7,171 nt of DNA, taken from the NCBI GenBank assembly GCA_030669265.1, contig DAOVDY010000034.1, positions 1 to 7,171 on the forward strand, read 5' to 3'. The translations under genes were made by a program, and so were the position numbers. The notes under the pieces were generated by a model. That model ran no database searches. It saw only the letters and a list, made by a program, of their open reading frames with translations, and was not told the origin of the DNA. Positions 1 to 6,200 of the stretch are shown here, piece by piece. Position 1 is the stretch's first letter; each line of letters opens with the position of its first letter. The DNA is from Desulfobacteraceae bacterium. GTDB taxonomy: Bacteria; Desulfobacterota; DSM-4660; Desulfatiglandales; B25-G16.

Positions 1-1049
1 TATTGCACCCAAACTCTATCTATTAACGTAAACAATTTTTTGACTCTCTCTCCAGTTAGGGCCGAGATGTTTATTGTGGGTACAAAAGAGACAAAACCCA
101 GCTGTCTGTCAATTGAATTCTCTAAGGATTTAATTAACGGAGATTTATTTTTCACAAGATCCCACTTATTAAAGGCTATTACCATGCCACAACCCCTCTC
201 AAGTGTATATCCGCAGATTTTTGTATCCTGGTCATATATGCCCGCTTGAGAGTCGAGTAAGATAACAGAAATATGGCACCTATTAATTGCCTTTAATGCT
301 TTCAGTATTGAAAATTTTTCAATTTTTTCCTTAACTCGACCCCGTCTTCTAATCCCCGCAGTATCTATTAATAGATAGGATTTTCCTTCTCTTTCAAAGG
401 ATATGTCCACAGAATCTCTGGTAGTTCCTGGCAGTTCACTAACAATTAATCTTTCAGATCCAATTATTCTATTGATAAGTGAAGATTTTCCAACATTAGG
501 GCGACCGATAATCGCTATCTTTATTCGGCCTTCATCTTCTTGAGGGCGTTCTATAATAGGAAGATCCCCAATGAGCTGCTCCATAAGGGAGCCTATTCCA
601 TATCCATGAGCCGAAGATATGGGGAATACCTTGTCAATACCAAAGGAATAGAATTCCATGCTCAAATGCTCATGTTCCGGGCCATCAATCTTGTTTACCG
701 CATACAATACCCTTTTTTGGGAGTACCTTAGAAGCGTGAGCAACTCTTCATCAGCCAACACAGGACCAGTCTTCCCATCAAACAAGAGAATAACCAAATC
801 TGCTTCCTCAATAGCCATCTCCACCTGTTTCTTTATCCTATCTAAAAGTTCCCTTTTATCAGAAGAGTCAAAACCACCTGTATCAACAATAACGAGATTT
901 CTGTCATCCCATTCTATAGTAGCATACAGGCGATCCCTGGTTACACCAGGAATATCGTCAACAAGGGCATTCCTTTTTTTTGTTAAACGGTTGAAAAGGG
1001 TGGACTTACCAACATTGGGGCGACCAACTATGGCGACGATAGGAAGCAT
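1..1049 (-). CDS. der: Ribosome assembly GTPase Der (EngA), 3'-truncated by window edge
   Basis: Der is a cytoplasmic GTPase with two tandem G domains that acts in late maturation of the 50S ribosomal subunit. Translating the minus strand from ATG at 1049-1047 gives 349 residues before the window ends. The first G domain begins at the N-terminus, with P-loop GRPNVGKST (residues 9-17), DTGG (57-60), NKID (119-122) and SSAHG (145-149). The second has P-loop GRPNVGKSS (182-190), DTAG (229-232), NKWD (294-297) and SALTG (329-333). Two GRPNVGKS loops in one chain are diagnostic for Der. Full-length members have about 440 residues, so roughly the last 90, the KH-like RNA-binding domain, lie outside the window. 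The start MLPIVAIVGRPNVG is the usual Der beginning. No Shine-Dalgarno precedes it; a possible promoter lies directly upstream. The reading frame shows no disruption. Confidence 0.96.
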   Translation of the reverse strand, partial: MLPIVAIVGRPNVGKSTLFNRLTKKRNALVDDIPGVTRDRLYATIEWDDRNLVIVDTGGFDSSDKRELLDRIKKQVEMAIEEADLVILLFDGKTGPVLADEELLTLLRYSQKRVLYAVNKIDGPEHEHLSMEFYSFGIDKVFPISSAHGYGIGSLMEQLIGDLPIIERPQEDEGRIKIAIIGRPNVGKSSLINRIIGSERLIVSELPGTTRDSVDISFEREGKSYLLIDTAGIRRRGRVKEKIEKFSILKALKAINRCHISVILLDSQAGIYDQDTKICGYTLERGCGMVIAFNKWDLVKNKSPLIKSLENSIDRQLGFVSFVPTINISALTGERVKKLFTLIDRVWVQ

Positions 1050-1057
1050 TCTGTGGG

Positions 1058-1084
1058 TATATATAAAAAGGATGAAGATTTCAA
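1058..1084 (-). promoter_or_regulatory. Possible promoter of der, nearly leaderless
   Basis: Reading the minus strand, TTGAAA (1084-1079) is followed after 15 bases by TATATA (1063-1058). The TATATA ends only 8 bases before the der ATG, so a transcript starting 6-8 bases after it would have almost no leader. That would fit the absence of any AGGAG-like ribosome binding site before the ATG. The 15-base spacer is shorter than the optimal 17 and the region is AT-rich, so a chance match is quite possible. Confidence 0.3.
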
Positions 1085-1263
1085 GTTGATAAAGATCCAA
1101 TTCAGGGTAAAGCCAAAGAATAGGGTATAGGTATTTTTGGCCGAAGACTAAGTACCATAGTTCGTAGATATGATTACGTATTCTGATCTTAGAAACTCAT
1201 TGGTTTCTCTCGCTCGCTCCTTGCAGTCGCTAGAGCTCACAGAGTTCACAGAGGTAAAGAAAG

Positions 1264-1301
1264 TTTGGTCTGATTTCTTCAGAAGGAGAAATCAGACCAA
1301 A
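1264..1301. repeat. Perfect 15-bp inverted repeat, 8-base loop
   Basis: TTTGGTCTGATTTCT (1264-1278) and AGAAATCAGACCAAA (1287-1301) are exact reverse complements around the loop TCAGAAGG. Neither side is followed by a run of T on the corresponding strand, which argues against a simple intrinsic terminator. It is the strongest hairpin of the composite element. Confidence 0.85.
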
Positions 1302-1349
1302 TGCTCAGCCCCTTTCAGGGCAAATTTCCAGCGATAGCTGGATTGGTAT

Positions 1350-1384
1350 TTGATCTGGATTGCCCTCTCAGCAATCCAGATCAA
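1350..1384. repeat. Perfect 14-bp inverted repeat, 7-base loop
   Basis: TTGATCTGGATTGC (1350-1363) pairs exactly with GCAATCCAGATCAA (1371-1384) around CCTCTCA. The left arm resembles the sequence just before it (GCTGGATTGG, 1337-1346), as if part of the arm had been duplicated. No T tract follows on either strand. Confidence 0.85.
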
Positions 1385-1507
1385 TGCTCTGTGTCCCCCG
1401 TGGTCTCTGTGAGAGATAAAAGAATATCCACAATCAATTACTTCTGTCATTATATGTCATCGAAGTTAAGAAACTGTGCACTTAGGTAAACTCCATGAGA
1501 GATTTTG

Positions 1508-1529
1508 GGGAGGGATTTAAACCTCTCCC
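1508..1529 (-). terminator. Weak candidate terminator downstream of the kinase gene
   Basis: GGGAGGG (1508-1514) faces CTCTCCC (1523-1529) across an 8-base AT-rich loop, about 40 bp beyond the kinase stop codon. On the kinase strand the stem has one A-C mismatch, and no uridine run follows. It could slow or end transcription, but the evidence is thin. Confidence 0.22.
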
Positions 1530-1570
1530 ACGTTTATTCGTTCTTTTCCTCTGCCATACATGGCAAGACT

Positions 1571-2935
1571 TTATTTCTTACGGGGTAAAATTATGTAGAA
1601 ATCATTTCCATTCTCTTGTGGCTTGCACCCTACATGTCCTCCATGGAGTTGAACTATATTATAAACAAAATGAAGTCCATGGCCTGAGCCACTTTTAATT
1701 TTACCTTTGGGAATCTTGTAGCCATCTTCAAATATCAGGACTGCTTCTTTTTTTGAAATGGGTTTACCAGTACTAAATAGACTAAATTTTAGGCCATTCT
1801 GGATTTCATAAGTCTCCTCATCCACTATATCCATAGTGTAAGAGATATATTTTTGATAGTTACCATTCTCATCCAGGGCTGGCTGACAATACTTTAGGGC
1901 ATTGGAGAGAAGATTGGCAAAGACTTGAGCCATAAGACCCAGGTCAATAAATATAGTCATATCACTATCTGAAGGCACATGTTGTGGTTCAATGATATCT
2001 ATTCCTCTCCCAGTTAATCTCTTCCTATAGTGTTCCAGCTCTGGTAAAAATATATCATTTAGGAGATTGTAAGATCGTCTCTTGAGCACATAGCTTCCGG
2101 TCTTGAAATGTTCGCCCCGAAAGAGTGTTTCGATAAAGAGACTTAAATGCTTAAAGTGGCTTTCAAAGTCTTCCATCTTTTTATCCATATTATGGTGGAT
2201 CCTGTGTAGATTATTAACTGCTTGATTAATCTGTTTTTCTGATGAATTTTTACTGAGTTCAAGTTTAGGAAGGATAGAATTAATTTTTTCTAATTGTGAA
2301 AGATTTTTGTTTAGGTTTTTTTTCATATTGATCAAAAAGGCCTTATAGTAAAGATTTGGTGTAATCACATTGTGTTCAATGTCTGATACAAGTTGGTTGA
2401 TAAATCGAATGTGTTCTATACTTTGTTCAACAACGAGCTTATTATGCATATTATAGCCGACCCTGTTGGCATATTTCTGAAAAAAGAGAAATTGATTATC
2501 ACCCATTTTTTTGACCGGATATATCTCTAACATGCCTAAAATTTGGTTATCTAAAAAAAGAGGGACCTTATCTGCTAAGATCTTTTTCCCTATGATAGGG
2601 AAGACATAAGAGGAACCTGCTCTATAGGGGCTATGATGAATGGTAATATCTGCCCTGGCCGGCTTAGGGGAACTCAAAAGACCTTCAGGGCTGCAGCAAT
2701 GAAGCAGAAGAGCACTATCTTCGGGCCTGATTGTATAAATACAACTTTCATATTTAAAAAAGAATTTTATTACTGCAACTGCTATTCTGTAAAGATTATT
2801 GAGGGTGGCGAATTCCTGGGCCAGGTCAAAGAAGGCAAAGATGGCCATTGATTCCCTAGAACTAAATTTATAGGCAGTATAATCCTTCTCTTTCTTTTTT
2901 AAAAGTGCGAGTGCCTGATCTAGATTGTGAGCCAA
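1571..2935 (-). CDS. Soluble GAF-like sensor histidine kinase, atypical catalytic motifs
   Basis: A 454-residue protein without signal peptide or membrane segments, so probably a cytoplasmic sensor kinase that autophosphorylates and passes phosphate to an unknown response regulator. Residues about 25-175 look like a GAF-type sensory domain, but this assignment is weak. The H-box is SDIEHNVITPN (184-194, His188). A long helical stretch (about 195-275) follows. The ATPase domain has N-box NLLSNALKY (341-349), a G1 region reading FSTGKPIS (387-394), F-box IFEDGYK (401-407) and G2 GSGHGLH (416-422). Three oddities stand out: Asn replaces the usual acidic residue after His188, Ser388 stands where the G1 Asp is expected, and His188 to N-box spans about 153 residues, longer than in canonical HisKA kinases. 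No response regulator gene lies within the window, so it appears orphan. The start is TTG at 2935-2933, chosen for its excellent ribosome binding site. The kinase family is certain; the signal is unknown. Confidence 0.85.
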   Translation of the reverse strand: MAHNLDQALALLKKKEKDYTAYKFSSRESMAIFAFFDLAQEFATLNNLYRIAVAVIKFFFKYESCIYTIRPEDSALLLHCCSPEGLLSSPKPARADITIHHSPYRAGSSYVFPIIGKKILADKVPLFLDNQILGMLEIYPVKKMGDNQFLFFQKYANRVGYNMHNKLVVEQSIEHIRFINQLVSDIEHNVITPNLYYKAFLINMKKNLNKNLSQLEKINSILPKLELSKNSSEKQINQAVNNLHRIHHNMDKKMEDFESHFKHLSLFIETLFRGEHFKTGSYVLKRRSYNLLNDIFLPELEHYRKRLTGRGIDIIEPQHVPSDSDMTIFIDLGLMAQVFANLLSNALKYCQPALDENGNYQKYISYTMDIVDEETYEIQNGLKFSLFSTGKPISKKEAVLIFEDGYKIPKGKIKSGSGHGLHFVYNIVQLHGGHVGCKPQENGNDFYIILPRKK

Positions 2936-2940
2936 GAATT

Positions 2941-2947
2941 CCTCCTT
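2941..2947 (-). promoter_or_regulatory. Strong ribosome binding site fixing the TTG start of the kinase
   Basis: On the minus strand AAGGAGG (2947-2941) lies five bases before TTG (2935-2933). This near-ideal Shine-Dalgarno supports the non-ATG start. No ATG in the same frame is close by. Confidence 0.85.
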
Positions 2948-3114
2948 GATCTTTATGGCTAAAAACGTGGCTTTCTATATATCTTTGACCTTTTCATATC
3001 TATTTTGTAATGATAACAGATTGCACCTATGTTGAAAAGCTAAAGTTTAATGAGTAATAGCAATACGCTGTTGTTTAGAGACAACGAACAATAGATATGA
3101 GGTAACTATTCAGG

Positions 3115-3135
3115 TTTCCCGATTTCATCGGGAAA
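3115..3135 (+). promoter_or_regulatory. 9-bp hairpin in the leader of the DUF3786 gene
   Basis: TTTCCCGAT (3115-3123) and ATCGGGAAA (3127-3135) are perfect reverse complements around a TTC loop, ending 31 bases before the ATG at 3167. The flanks (GG before, TCC after) could extend it weakly. No T run follows, so it is not a classic terminator. It could be a protein-binding operator in the DNA or an RNA element affecting translation of a gene that has a poor ribosome binding site. The rest of the divergent region (2948-3114) shows only weak promoter-like hexamers, for example TTGTTT at 3071-3076 and GATATG at 3094-3099. Confidence 0.5.
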
Positions 3136-3166
3136 TCCTAAACCGGACAAACTGATTAGTGACGAT

Positions 3167-3808
3167 ATGATTAAAGAAGATAGATCCACACAGCGAAGAT
3201 GGGATGGAACTGCCTTTGAGCCAGATCCGTACCTTTGGGTTCAATTGGAAAGAGAAACGCCAGAAGAGATTTGTCGTAGAGCCCTTGTGAACTATGATCA
3301 TGAAAAAGGATTTTTGCTCCCTTTTTTAAACCAAACCTTTCAGATTTTACCAACGAAAAGGTCTATTATTCCCTTATATAGGCATGCACCTACAATTAAA
3401 TCATTTGAGTTTGATCTTATTATTCTTACTTACCTGCTCAGGGTGACGGCAATCAATATATGTGGAGAATTAGTAAATGAAAAACAAATCCCTGGCGGAG
3501 AGACATTTTTTCGTGGACCCCACTCTCTTAACACACGCCCCATGGAGGAAATATTCGGGGAGGACAGTGATGCATTTCTGTCAGCCGGCAGAAAACTTAA
3601 TGGGGAGGTGAAGAAATTAGGAGATGCTGGCATTTGTTTACCTGTGTTTCCAAGAGTGCCTGTGACCTTGATCCTTTGGGCAAAAGATGATGAATTCCCA
3701 GCAGGGATAAAGGTAGGTTTTGATAGCACTATATCAAGTCATCTCCCATTGGATATTATTTGGGCTATGATAAATGTAATTTCTAAATGGATGACACTAT
3801 CTGTTTGA
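3167..3808 (+). CDS. DUF3786 domain protein, function unknown
   Basis: A 213-residue soluble protein without signal peptide or transmembrane segment. I recognise the DUF3786 family by its conserved middle and C-terminal blocks: a hydrophobic helix followed by CGELVNEKQIPGGETFFRGP (99-118), then PRVPVTLILWAKDDEFPAG (162-180) and a final FDSTISSHLPLDIIWA (185-200). The family occurs mainly in anaerobic bacteria and archaea and has no established biochemical role that I know of. Residues 1-30 are polar and variable. The gene stands alone on the plus strand, divergent from the kinase and convergent with panP, so context offers little. The start ATG at 3167 lacks a clear Shine-Dalgarno (GTGACGAT precedes it). 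The length fits the family and the frame is intact. Confidence 0.8.
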   Translation: MIKEDRSTQRRWDGTAFEPDPYLWVQLERETPEEICRRALVNYDHEKGFLLPFLNQTFQILPTKRSIIPLYRHAPTIKSFEFDLIILTYLLRVTAINICGELVNEKQIPGGETFFRGPHSLNTRPMEEIFGEDSDAFLSAGRKLNGEVKKLGDAGICLPVFPRVPVTLILWAKDDEFPAGIKVGFDSTISSHLPLDIIWAMINVISKWMTLSV

Positions 3809-3823
3809 AAAAATAGAAGGCGG

Positions 3824-3848
3824 TCAGCAATCGGCATTTGTGTGCTGA
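3824..3848 (-). terminator. Possible terminator between convergent panP and DUF3786 genes
   Basis: TCAGCA (3824-3829) pairs with TGCTGA (3843-3848) around a 13-base loop in the 50-bp convergent gap. On the minus strand a T-rich stretch (CTATTTTTTC, 3817-3808) follows about ten bases after the stem, which would suit panP. Competing pairings exist, GCATT/AATGC (3834-3838 and 3848-3852) and GCAATCG/CGATTGC (3827-3833 and 3864-3870), so the true fold is uncertain. No similar T tract serves the plus-strand gene. Confidence 0.35.
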
Positions 3849-3858
3849 ATGCGTACAA

Positions 3859-5544
3859 TCAAGCGATTGCCTCTTTTATGATTGGTTCAAATTGATCCAT
3901 TAGCCTTAGCGCTATATTGTTTTGGGTGGACACAATCTCTTTAAGAATATCTTTGTTGATTAACGGATTAATCAATATAGCCCTTAAAACTACTATTCTT
4001 TGGGGCCTATACTGGGTTGACTCCAGAGTGGTTCTGGAGACAAAAGTAGTATCATCTCGTCGTATGGACTTTTGCAATAATATATTTAAGTTATTGAGCA
4101 CGCTATTTATTTTTCTTATCTTTTTTGTAAGATCCCCTATATCATTTTTATTCGAGAGCGTTTTTTTTCTCTCCACACATTCATTTAATCTCGTCATTAT
4201 ATGTTGCGGAACGAGGCGATAGTTTAGAATAAAAAGCTCAGGATGGTTTAATATCTCAAAGTTTCCAGATTCCTCTAATATTCTTTTAAAGGTAAATGTT
4301 GCTTCCCGTGCCTGTCCAAAAAGCAATCTATATCCATCCCTGCCTATAATTTTGAGCGAAGCCCATGGTTTTAGGCATGCAAAAGGCCTTGATCCCTCTA
4401 TAGTGAAACGCCCTGTGTCAACACTATCTGGACGATTTACATATTGAGAAATGGTTTTAAGATGATCCAGATCCTTCTCGTTGCGGAAAACTACAATACC
4501 CATTGACATGGGGCAGTAAAGTAATTTATGTGCATCAACAGCTACAGAATCCGCCTTCTCTATTCCCTGAAAGAGCGATCTGTATTCATTCACTATTAAG
4601 GCAGAACCACCCCAGGCAGCATCTACATGGAAATACGCATTCTCCTGCCTGGCAATATCGCCAAGTTCCACAAGATTATCTATATTACCCGTCTCGGTCG
4701 TGCCAGCAATACCTATTATGGACATAATCTTCGTTTTTTTGCCTTTTTCCAAATCATTTCTTTTTATATTTCGTATAGTTTTTTTCAAGGCCTCGATGTT
4801 AATCCGATTATACATATCTACTGGTACGTAAATAACATTTTTTTCTCCAAGGCCGAGAAGATTTGCTGACTTTCTAATTGAATAATGGCCTCTTCTGGAA
4901 ACAAGTACAACCATTCTGGAGTAACCATAATAATTCAATGCGCCTTCCACTCCAGCCTTTCTAATGCCAGGAAAATTTTTATCGATCGGAAAGGCTCTTT
5001 CCCTGGCAACCATCAGCGCAGTCAGGTTGCTTATCGTGCCTCCTGATGTAACGTTACCAAGAGCAATCCTGGGATTCTGAATATTTTTACGATAAAATTT
5101 ATCATCACGATTAAAAATAATTCTATGCATCCAGGAAATGAGCTCTCTTTCTACAAAACTGGAGGCCTTTGCAGTTTCTATCTTTACCTGATTTTGGTTT
5201 AGTGCAGCGATAATTATCTCTAAAAGTATCATAAAATAGGGGATAGCACTGGTCATATGCCCAATATAGTGAGGGCTTCCAACCTTAACAGAATGAACAG
5301 TAACCTTGTTTTTGATCTCTTGGAGCACATCCCTGATGAGATGGGGATCTTCTGGTGTTGAGATCTGATTAAAGATCTGGGCTAACTCAGGTAGCGTTAT
5401 TTTTTTGTGAAGGCCTTTTTTCTCCTGAAAGAATTCATGAATCATCTCTAAAACGGCATGACCAAACTCCATAAATTTATCTGGAGAGTCAGGCATAATA
5501 AATAGTTTACGAAGATAATCTAAACTAGACTCAACCTTTTTCAC
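3859..5544 (-). CDS. panP: PLP-dependent aspartate 1-decarboxylase, PanP type
   Basis: A 561-residue cytoplasmic pyridoxal-phosphate enzyme of the group II decarboxylase (glutamate decarboxylase-like) fold. The predicted reaction is L-aspartate to beta-alanine plus CO2, supplying pantothenate and coenzyme A in place of the pyruvoyl enzyme PanD. Visible motifs in order: SPHYIGHMTSAIPYF (90-104) near the substrate site, NVTSGGTISNLTAL (164-177) for the cofactor phosphate, RRGHYSIRKSANLLGLG (217-233, His220 stacking on PLP), HVDAAWGG (306-313, Asp308 to the pyridine nitrogen) and VDAHKLLYCP (336-345, Lys340 forming the Schiff base). The C-terminal FVSRTTL (501-507) and the overall length match PanP better than classical glutamate decarboxylase. 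The start is GTG at 5544, with AGGAG seven bases upstream. It is the last gene of a three-gene run, 13 bp after the membrane protein gene. Glutamate or another acidic amino acid as substrate cannot be excluded. Confidence 0.8.
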   Translation of the reverse strand: MKKVESSLDYLRKLFIMPDSPDKFMEFGHAVLEMIHEFFQEKKGLHKKITLPELAQIFNQISTPEDPHLIRDVLQEIKNKVTVHSVKVGSPHYIGHMTSAIPYFMILLEIIIAALNQNQVKIETAKASSFVERELISWMHRIIFNRDDKFYRKNIQNPRIALGNVTSGGTISNLTALMVARERAFPIDKNFPGIRKAGVEGALNYYGYSRMVVLVSRRGHYSIRKSANLLGLGEKNVIYVPVDMYNRINIEALKKTIRNIKRNDLEKGKKTKIMSIIGIAGTTETGNIDNLVELGDIARQENAYFHVDAAWGGSALIVNEYRSLFQGIEKADSVAVDAHKLLYCPMSMGIVVFRNEKDLDHLKTISQYVNRPDSVDTGRFTIEGSRPFACLKPWASLKIIGRDGYRLLFGQAREATFTFKRILEESGNFEILNHPELFILNYRLVPQHIMTRLNECVERKKTLSNKNDIGDLTKKIRKINSVLNNLNILLQKSIRRDDTTFVSRTTLESTQYRPQRIVVLRAILINPLINKDILKEIVSTQNNIALRLMDQFEPIIKEAIA

Positions 5545-5551
5545 CTATATT

Positions 5552-5556
5552 CTCCT
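5552..5556 (-). promoter_or_regulatory. Ribosome binding site for the GTG start of panP
   Basis: AGGAG on the minus strand (5556-5552) lies seven bases before GTG (5544-5542), inside the 13-bp gap after the preceding stop codon. It decides the non-ATG start. Confidence 0.8.
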
Positions 5557-5557
5557 T

Positions 5558-6196
5558 TTATCCGGATTTATAAACCGTATTTTTCCAGGAAATGAACATT
5601 GCCAGAATATAAAGAATCTCTCCTGCTATTAATGCCTCATATCTGTATGGCAAAGGCATATGTTGATGAAGGCTGGCCCCAATGTCTCTCATAAAAGAAT
5701 AGAGGATGGTAAGAGTACCGATTATTGTCATGATCCAGGCTAAGGATGATGGCCGGAAATCATGCCCTCTTTTGAAAAGAAATAGAATAAAGAGGCCAGC
5801 TAAAATCATCATTATGGCAACAGATATAGGGGCAATTACAGGGCCAATCCAAGGAAGGGGTATTAGAAATAGAATATCCCAATCCAATAAAGACAATGGC
5901 CATCCAATGGTAATCTTGAGCCATATGTAATAAAATATGTCCCAGACACCAAAACAGATAAGAAAATAGGCAAATTTCTCCCAAAACTTTTTGCCAATGA
6001 GAGCACTTACCGAGATGAGCATTAAAATGGTTGCCGCTTCTCTTCCAATCTCAATCACAAAATGCCGTATAGATATCATCTCCAGGGGGAATGAAAAACC
6101 TTCTGGATAGTAAAGGGCCCGTAAGTATATGACTACCCCTGCTTCCACAAGGGCCATAGATATGCTGAAGGTTATTATCCAGAAAAGCCTTCTCAT
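5558..6196 (-). CDS. Uncharacterised multi-pass membrane protein
   Basis: A 212-residue inner-membrane protein with about six predicted helices (roughly 5-25, 50-68, 72-95, 117-141, 151-168 and 187-203). I know of no named family or function. The most conserved-looking stretch is FGVWDIFYYIWLK (82-94) followed by GWPLSLLDWDILFLIPLPW (98-116) and GPVIAPI. I associate such a block with hypothetical proteins of anaerobic bacteria, from memory only. Acidic or basic residues sit in or beside helices (Glu18, Glu49, Arg52, Glu53, Asp86, Glu193), and HQH occurs at 177-179, which would fit transport or ligand binding. I chose ATG at 6196 rather than an in-frame TTG at 6220: the former begins 4 bp after the nadA stop, AAGGGA lies eight bases upstream, and it gives a basic MRR start before the first helix. 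It is flanked closely by nadA and panP and probably cotranscribed with both. Confidence 0.85.
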   Translation of the reverse strand: MRRLFWIITFSISMALVEAGVVIYLRALYYPEGFSFPLEMISIRHFVIEIGREAATILMLISVSALIGKKFWEKFAYFLICFGVWDIFYYIWLKITIGWPLSLLDWDILFLIPLPWIGPVIAPISVAIMMILAGLFILFLFKRGHDFRPSSLAWIMTIIGTLTILYSFMRDIGASLHQHMPLPYRYEALIAGEILYILAMFISWKNTVYKSG

Positions 6197-6200
6197 TATT

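Larger units (their letters stand above)
1191..1415. repeat. Composite palindromic element (nested and tandem stem-loops)
   Basis: The segment is built almost entirely of inverted repeats. AGAAAC/GTTTCT (1191-1196 and 1203-1208) opens it. An outer pair, CTCACAGAG (1236-1244) and CTCTGTGAG (1405-1413), encloses the rest and continues inward imperfectly through TTCACAGAGG against CCCCCGTGGT. Inside lie a 15-bp stem (1264-1301), GCCC/GGGC (1308-1311 and 1318-1321), CCAGC/GCTGG with a GATA loop (1328-1341) and a 14-bp stem (1350-1384). No transposase is present. CACAGAG-type arms of this kind are common in dispersed intergenic repeats of environmental bacteria, so a REP- or MITE-like element is the likeliest explanation, with a structured RNA as an alternative. 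Copy number cannot be judged from one window. Confidence 0.55.
1050..1570. other. Intergenic region without a credible gene
   Basis: These 521 bases separate the start of der from the end of the histidine kinase gene. Short open frames here (for example ATG at 1301, 62 codons) begin within the stem-loops, lack a ribosome binding site and do not resemble known proteins. The flanks (about 1085-1190 and 1416-1500) show nothing recognisable. The centre holds the palindromic element described separately at 1191-1415, and the right end has a G/C-rich inverted repeat at 1508-1529. Confidence 0.7.

Noticed and set aside
658..1089. 143-codon open frame on the plus strand
   Set aside because: It is antisense to the conserved N-terminal GTPase domain of der; its composition is that of a shadow frame.
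1191..1415. CRISPR array or insertion sequence in the repeat cluster
   Set aside because: The repeats are inverted rather than regularly spaced direct repeats, and there is no transposase or cas gene nearby.
1301..1489. 62-codon open frame on the plus strand starting at the edge of a hairpin
   Set aside because: It is made almost entirely of inverted-repeat sequence, has no ribosome binding site of its own outside the stem, and its product resembles no protein family.
3032..3060. TTGAAA with TAATAG 17 bases later as a promoter in the divergent region
   Set aside because: The second hexamer matches the consensus at only three positions; in such AT-rich DNA this is expected by chance.
3430..3729. 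99-codon open frame on the minus strand
   Set aside because: It lies opposite the conserved core of the DUF3786 gene and has no family resemblance.
3917..4222. 101-codon hydrophobic open frame on the plus strand
   Set aside because: It is antisense to the C-terminal part of panP. Antisense frames of AT-rich helical genes often look hydrophobic.
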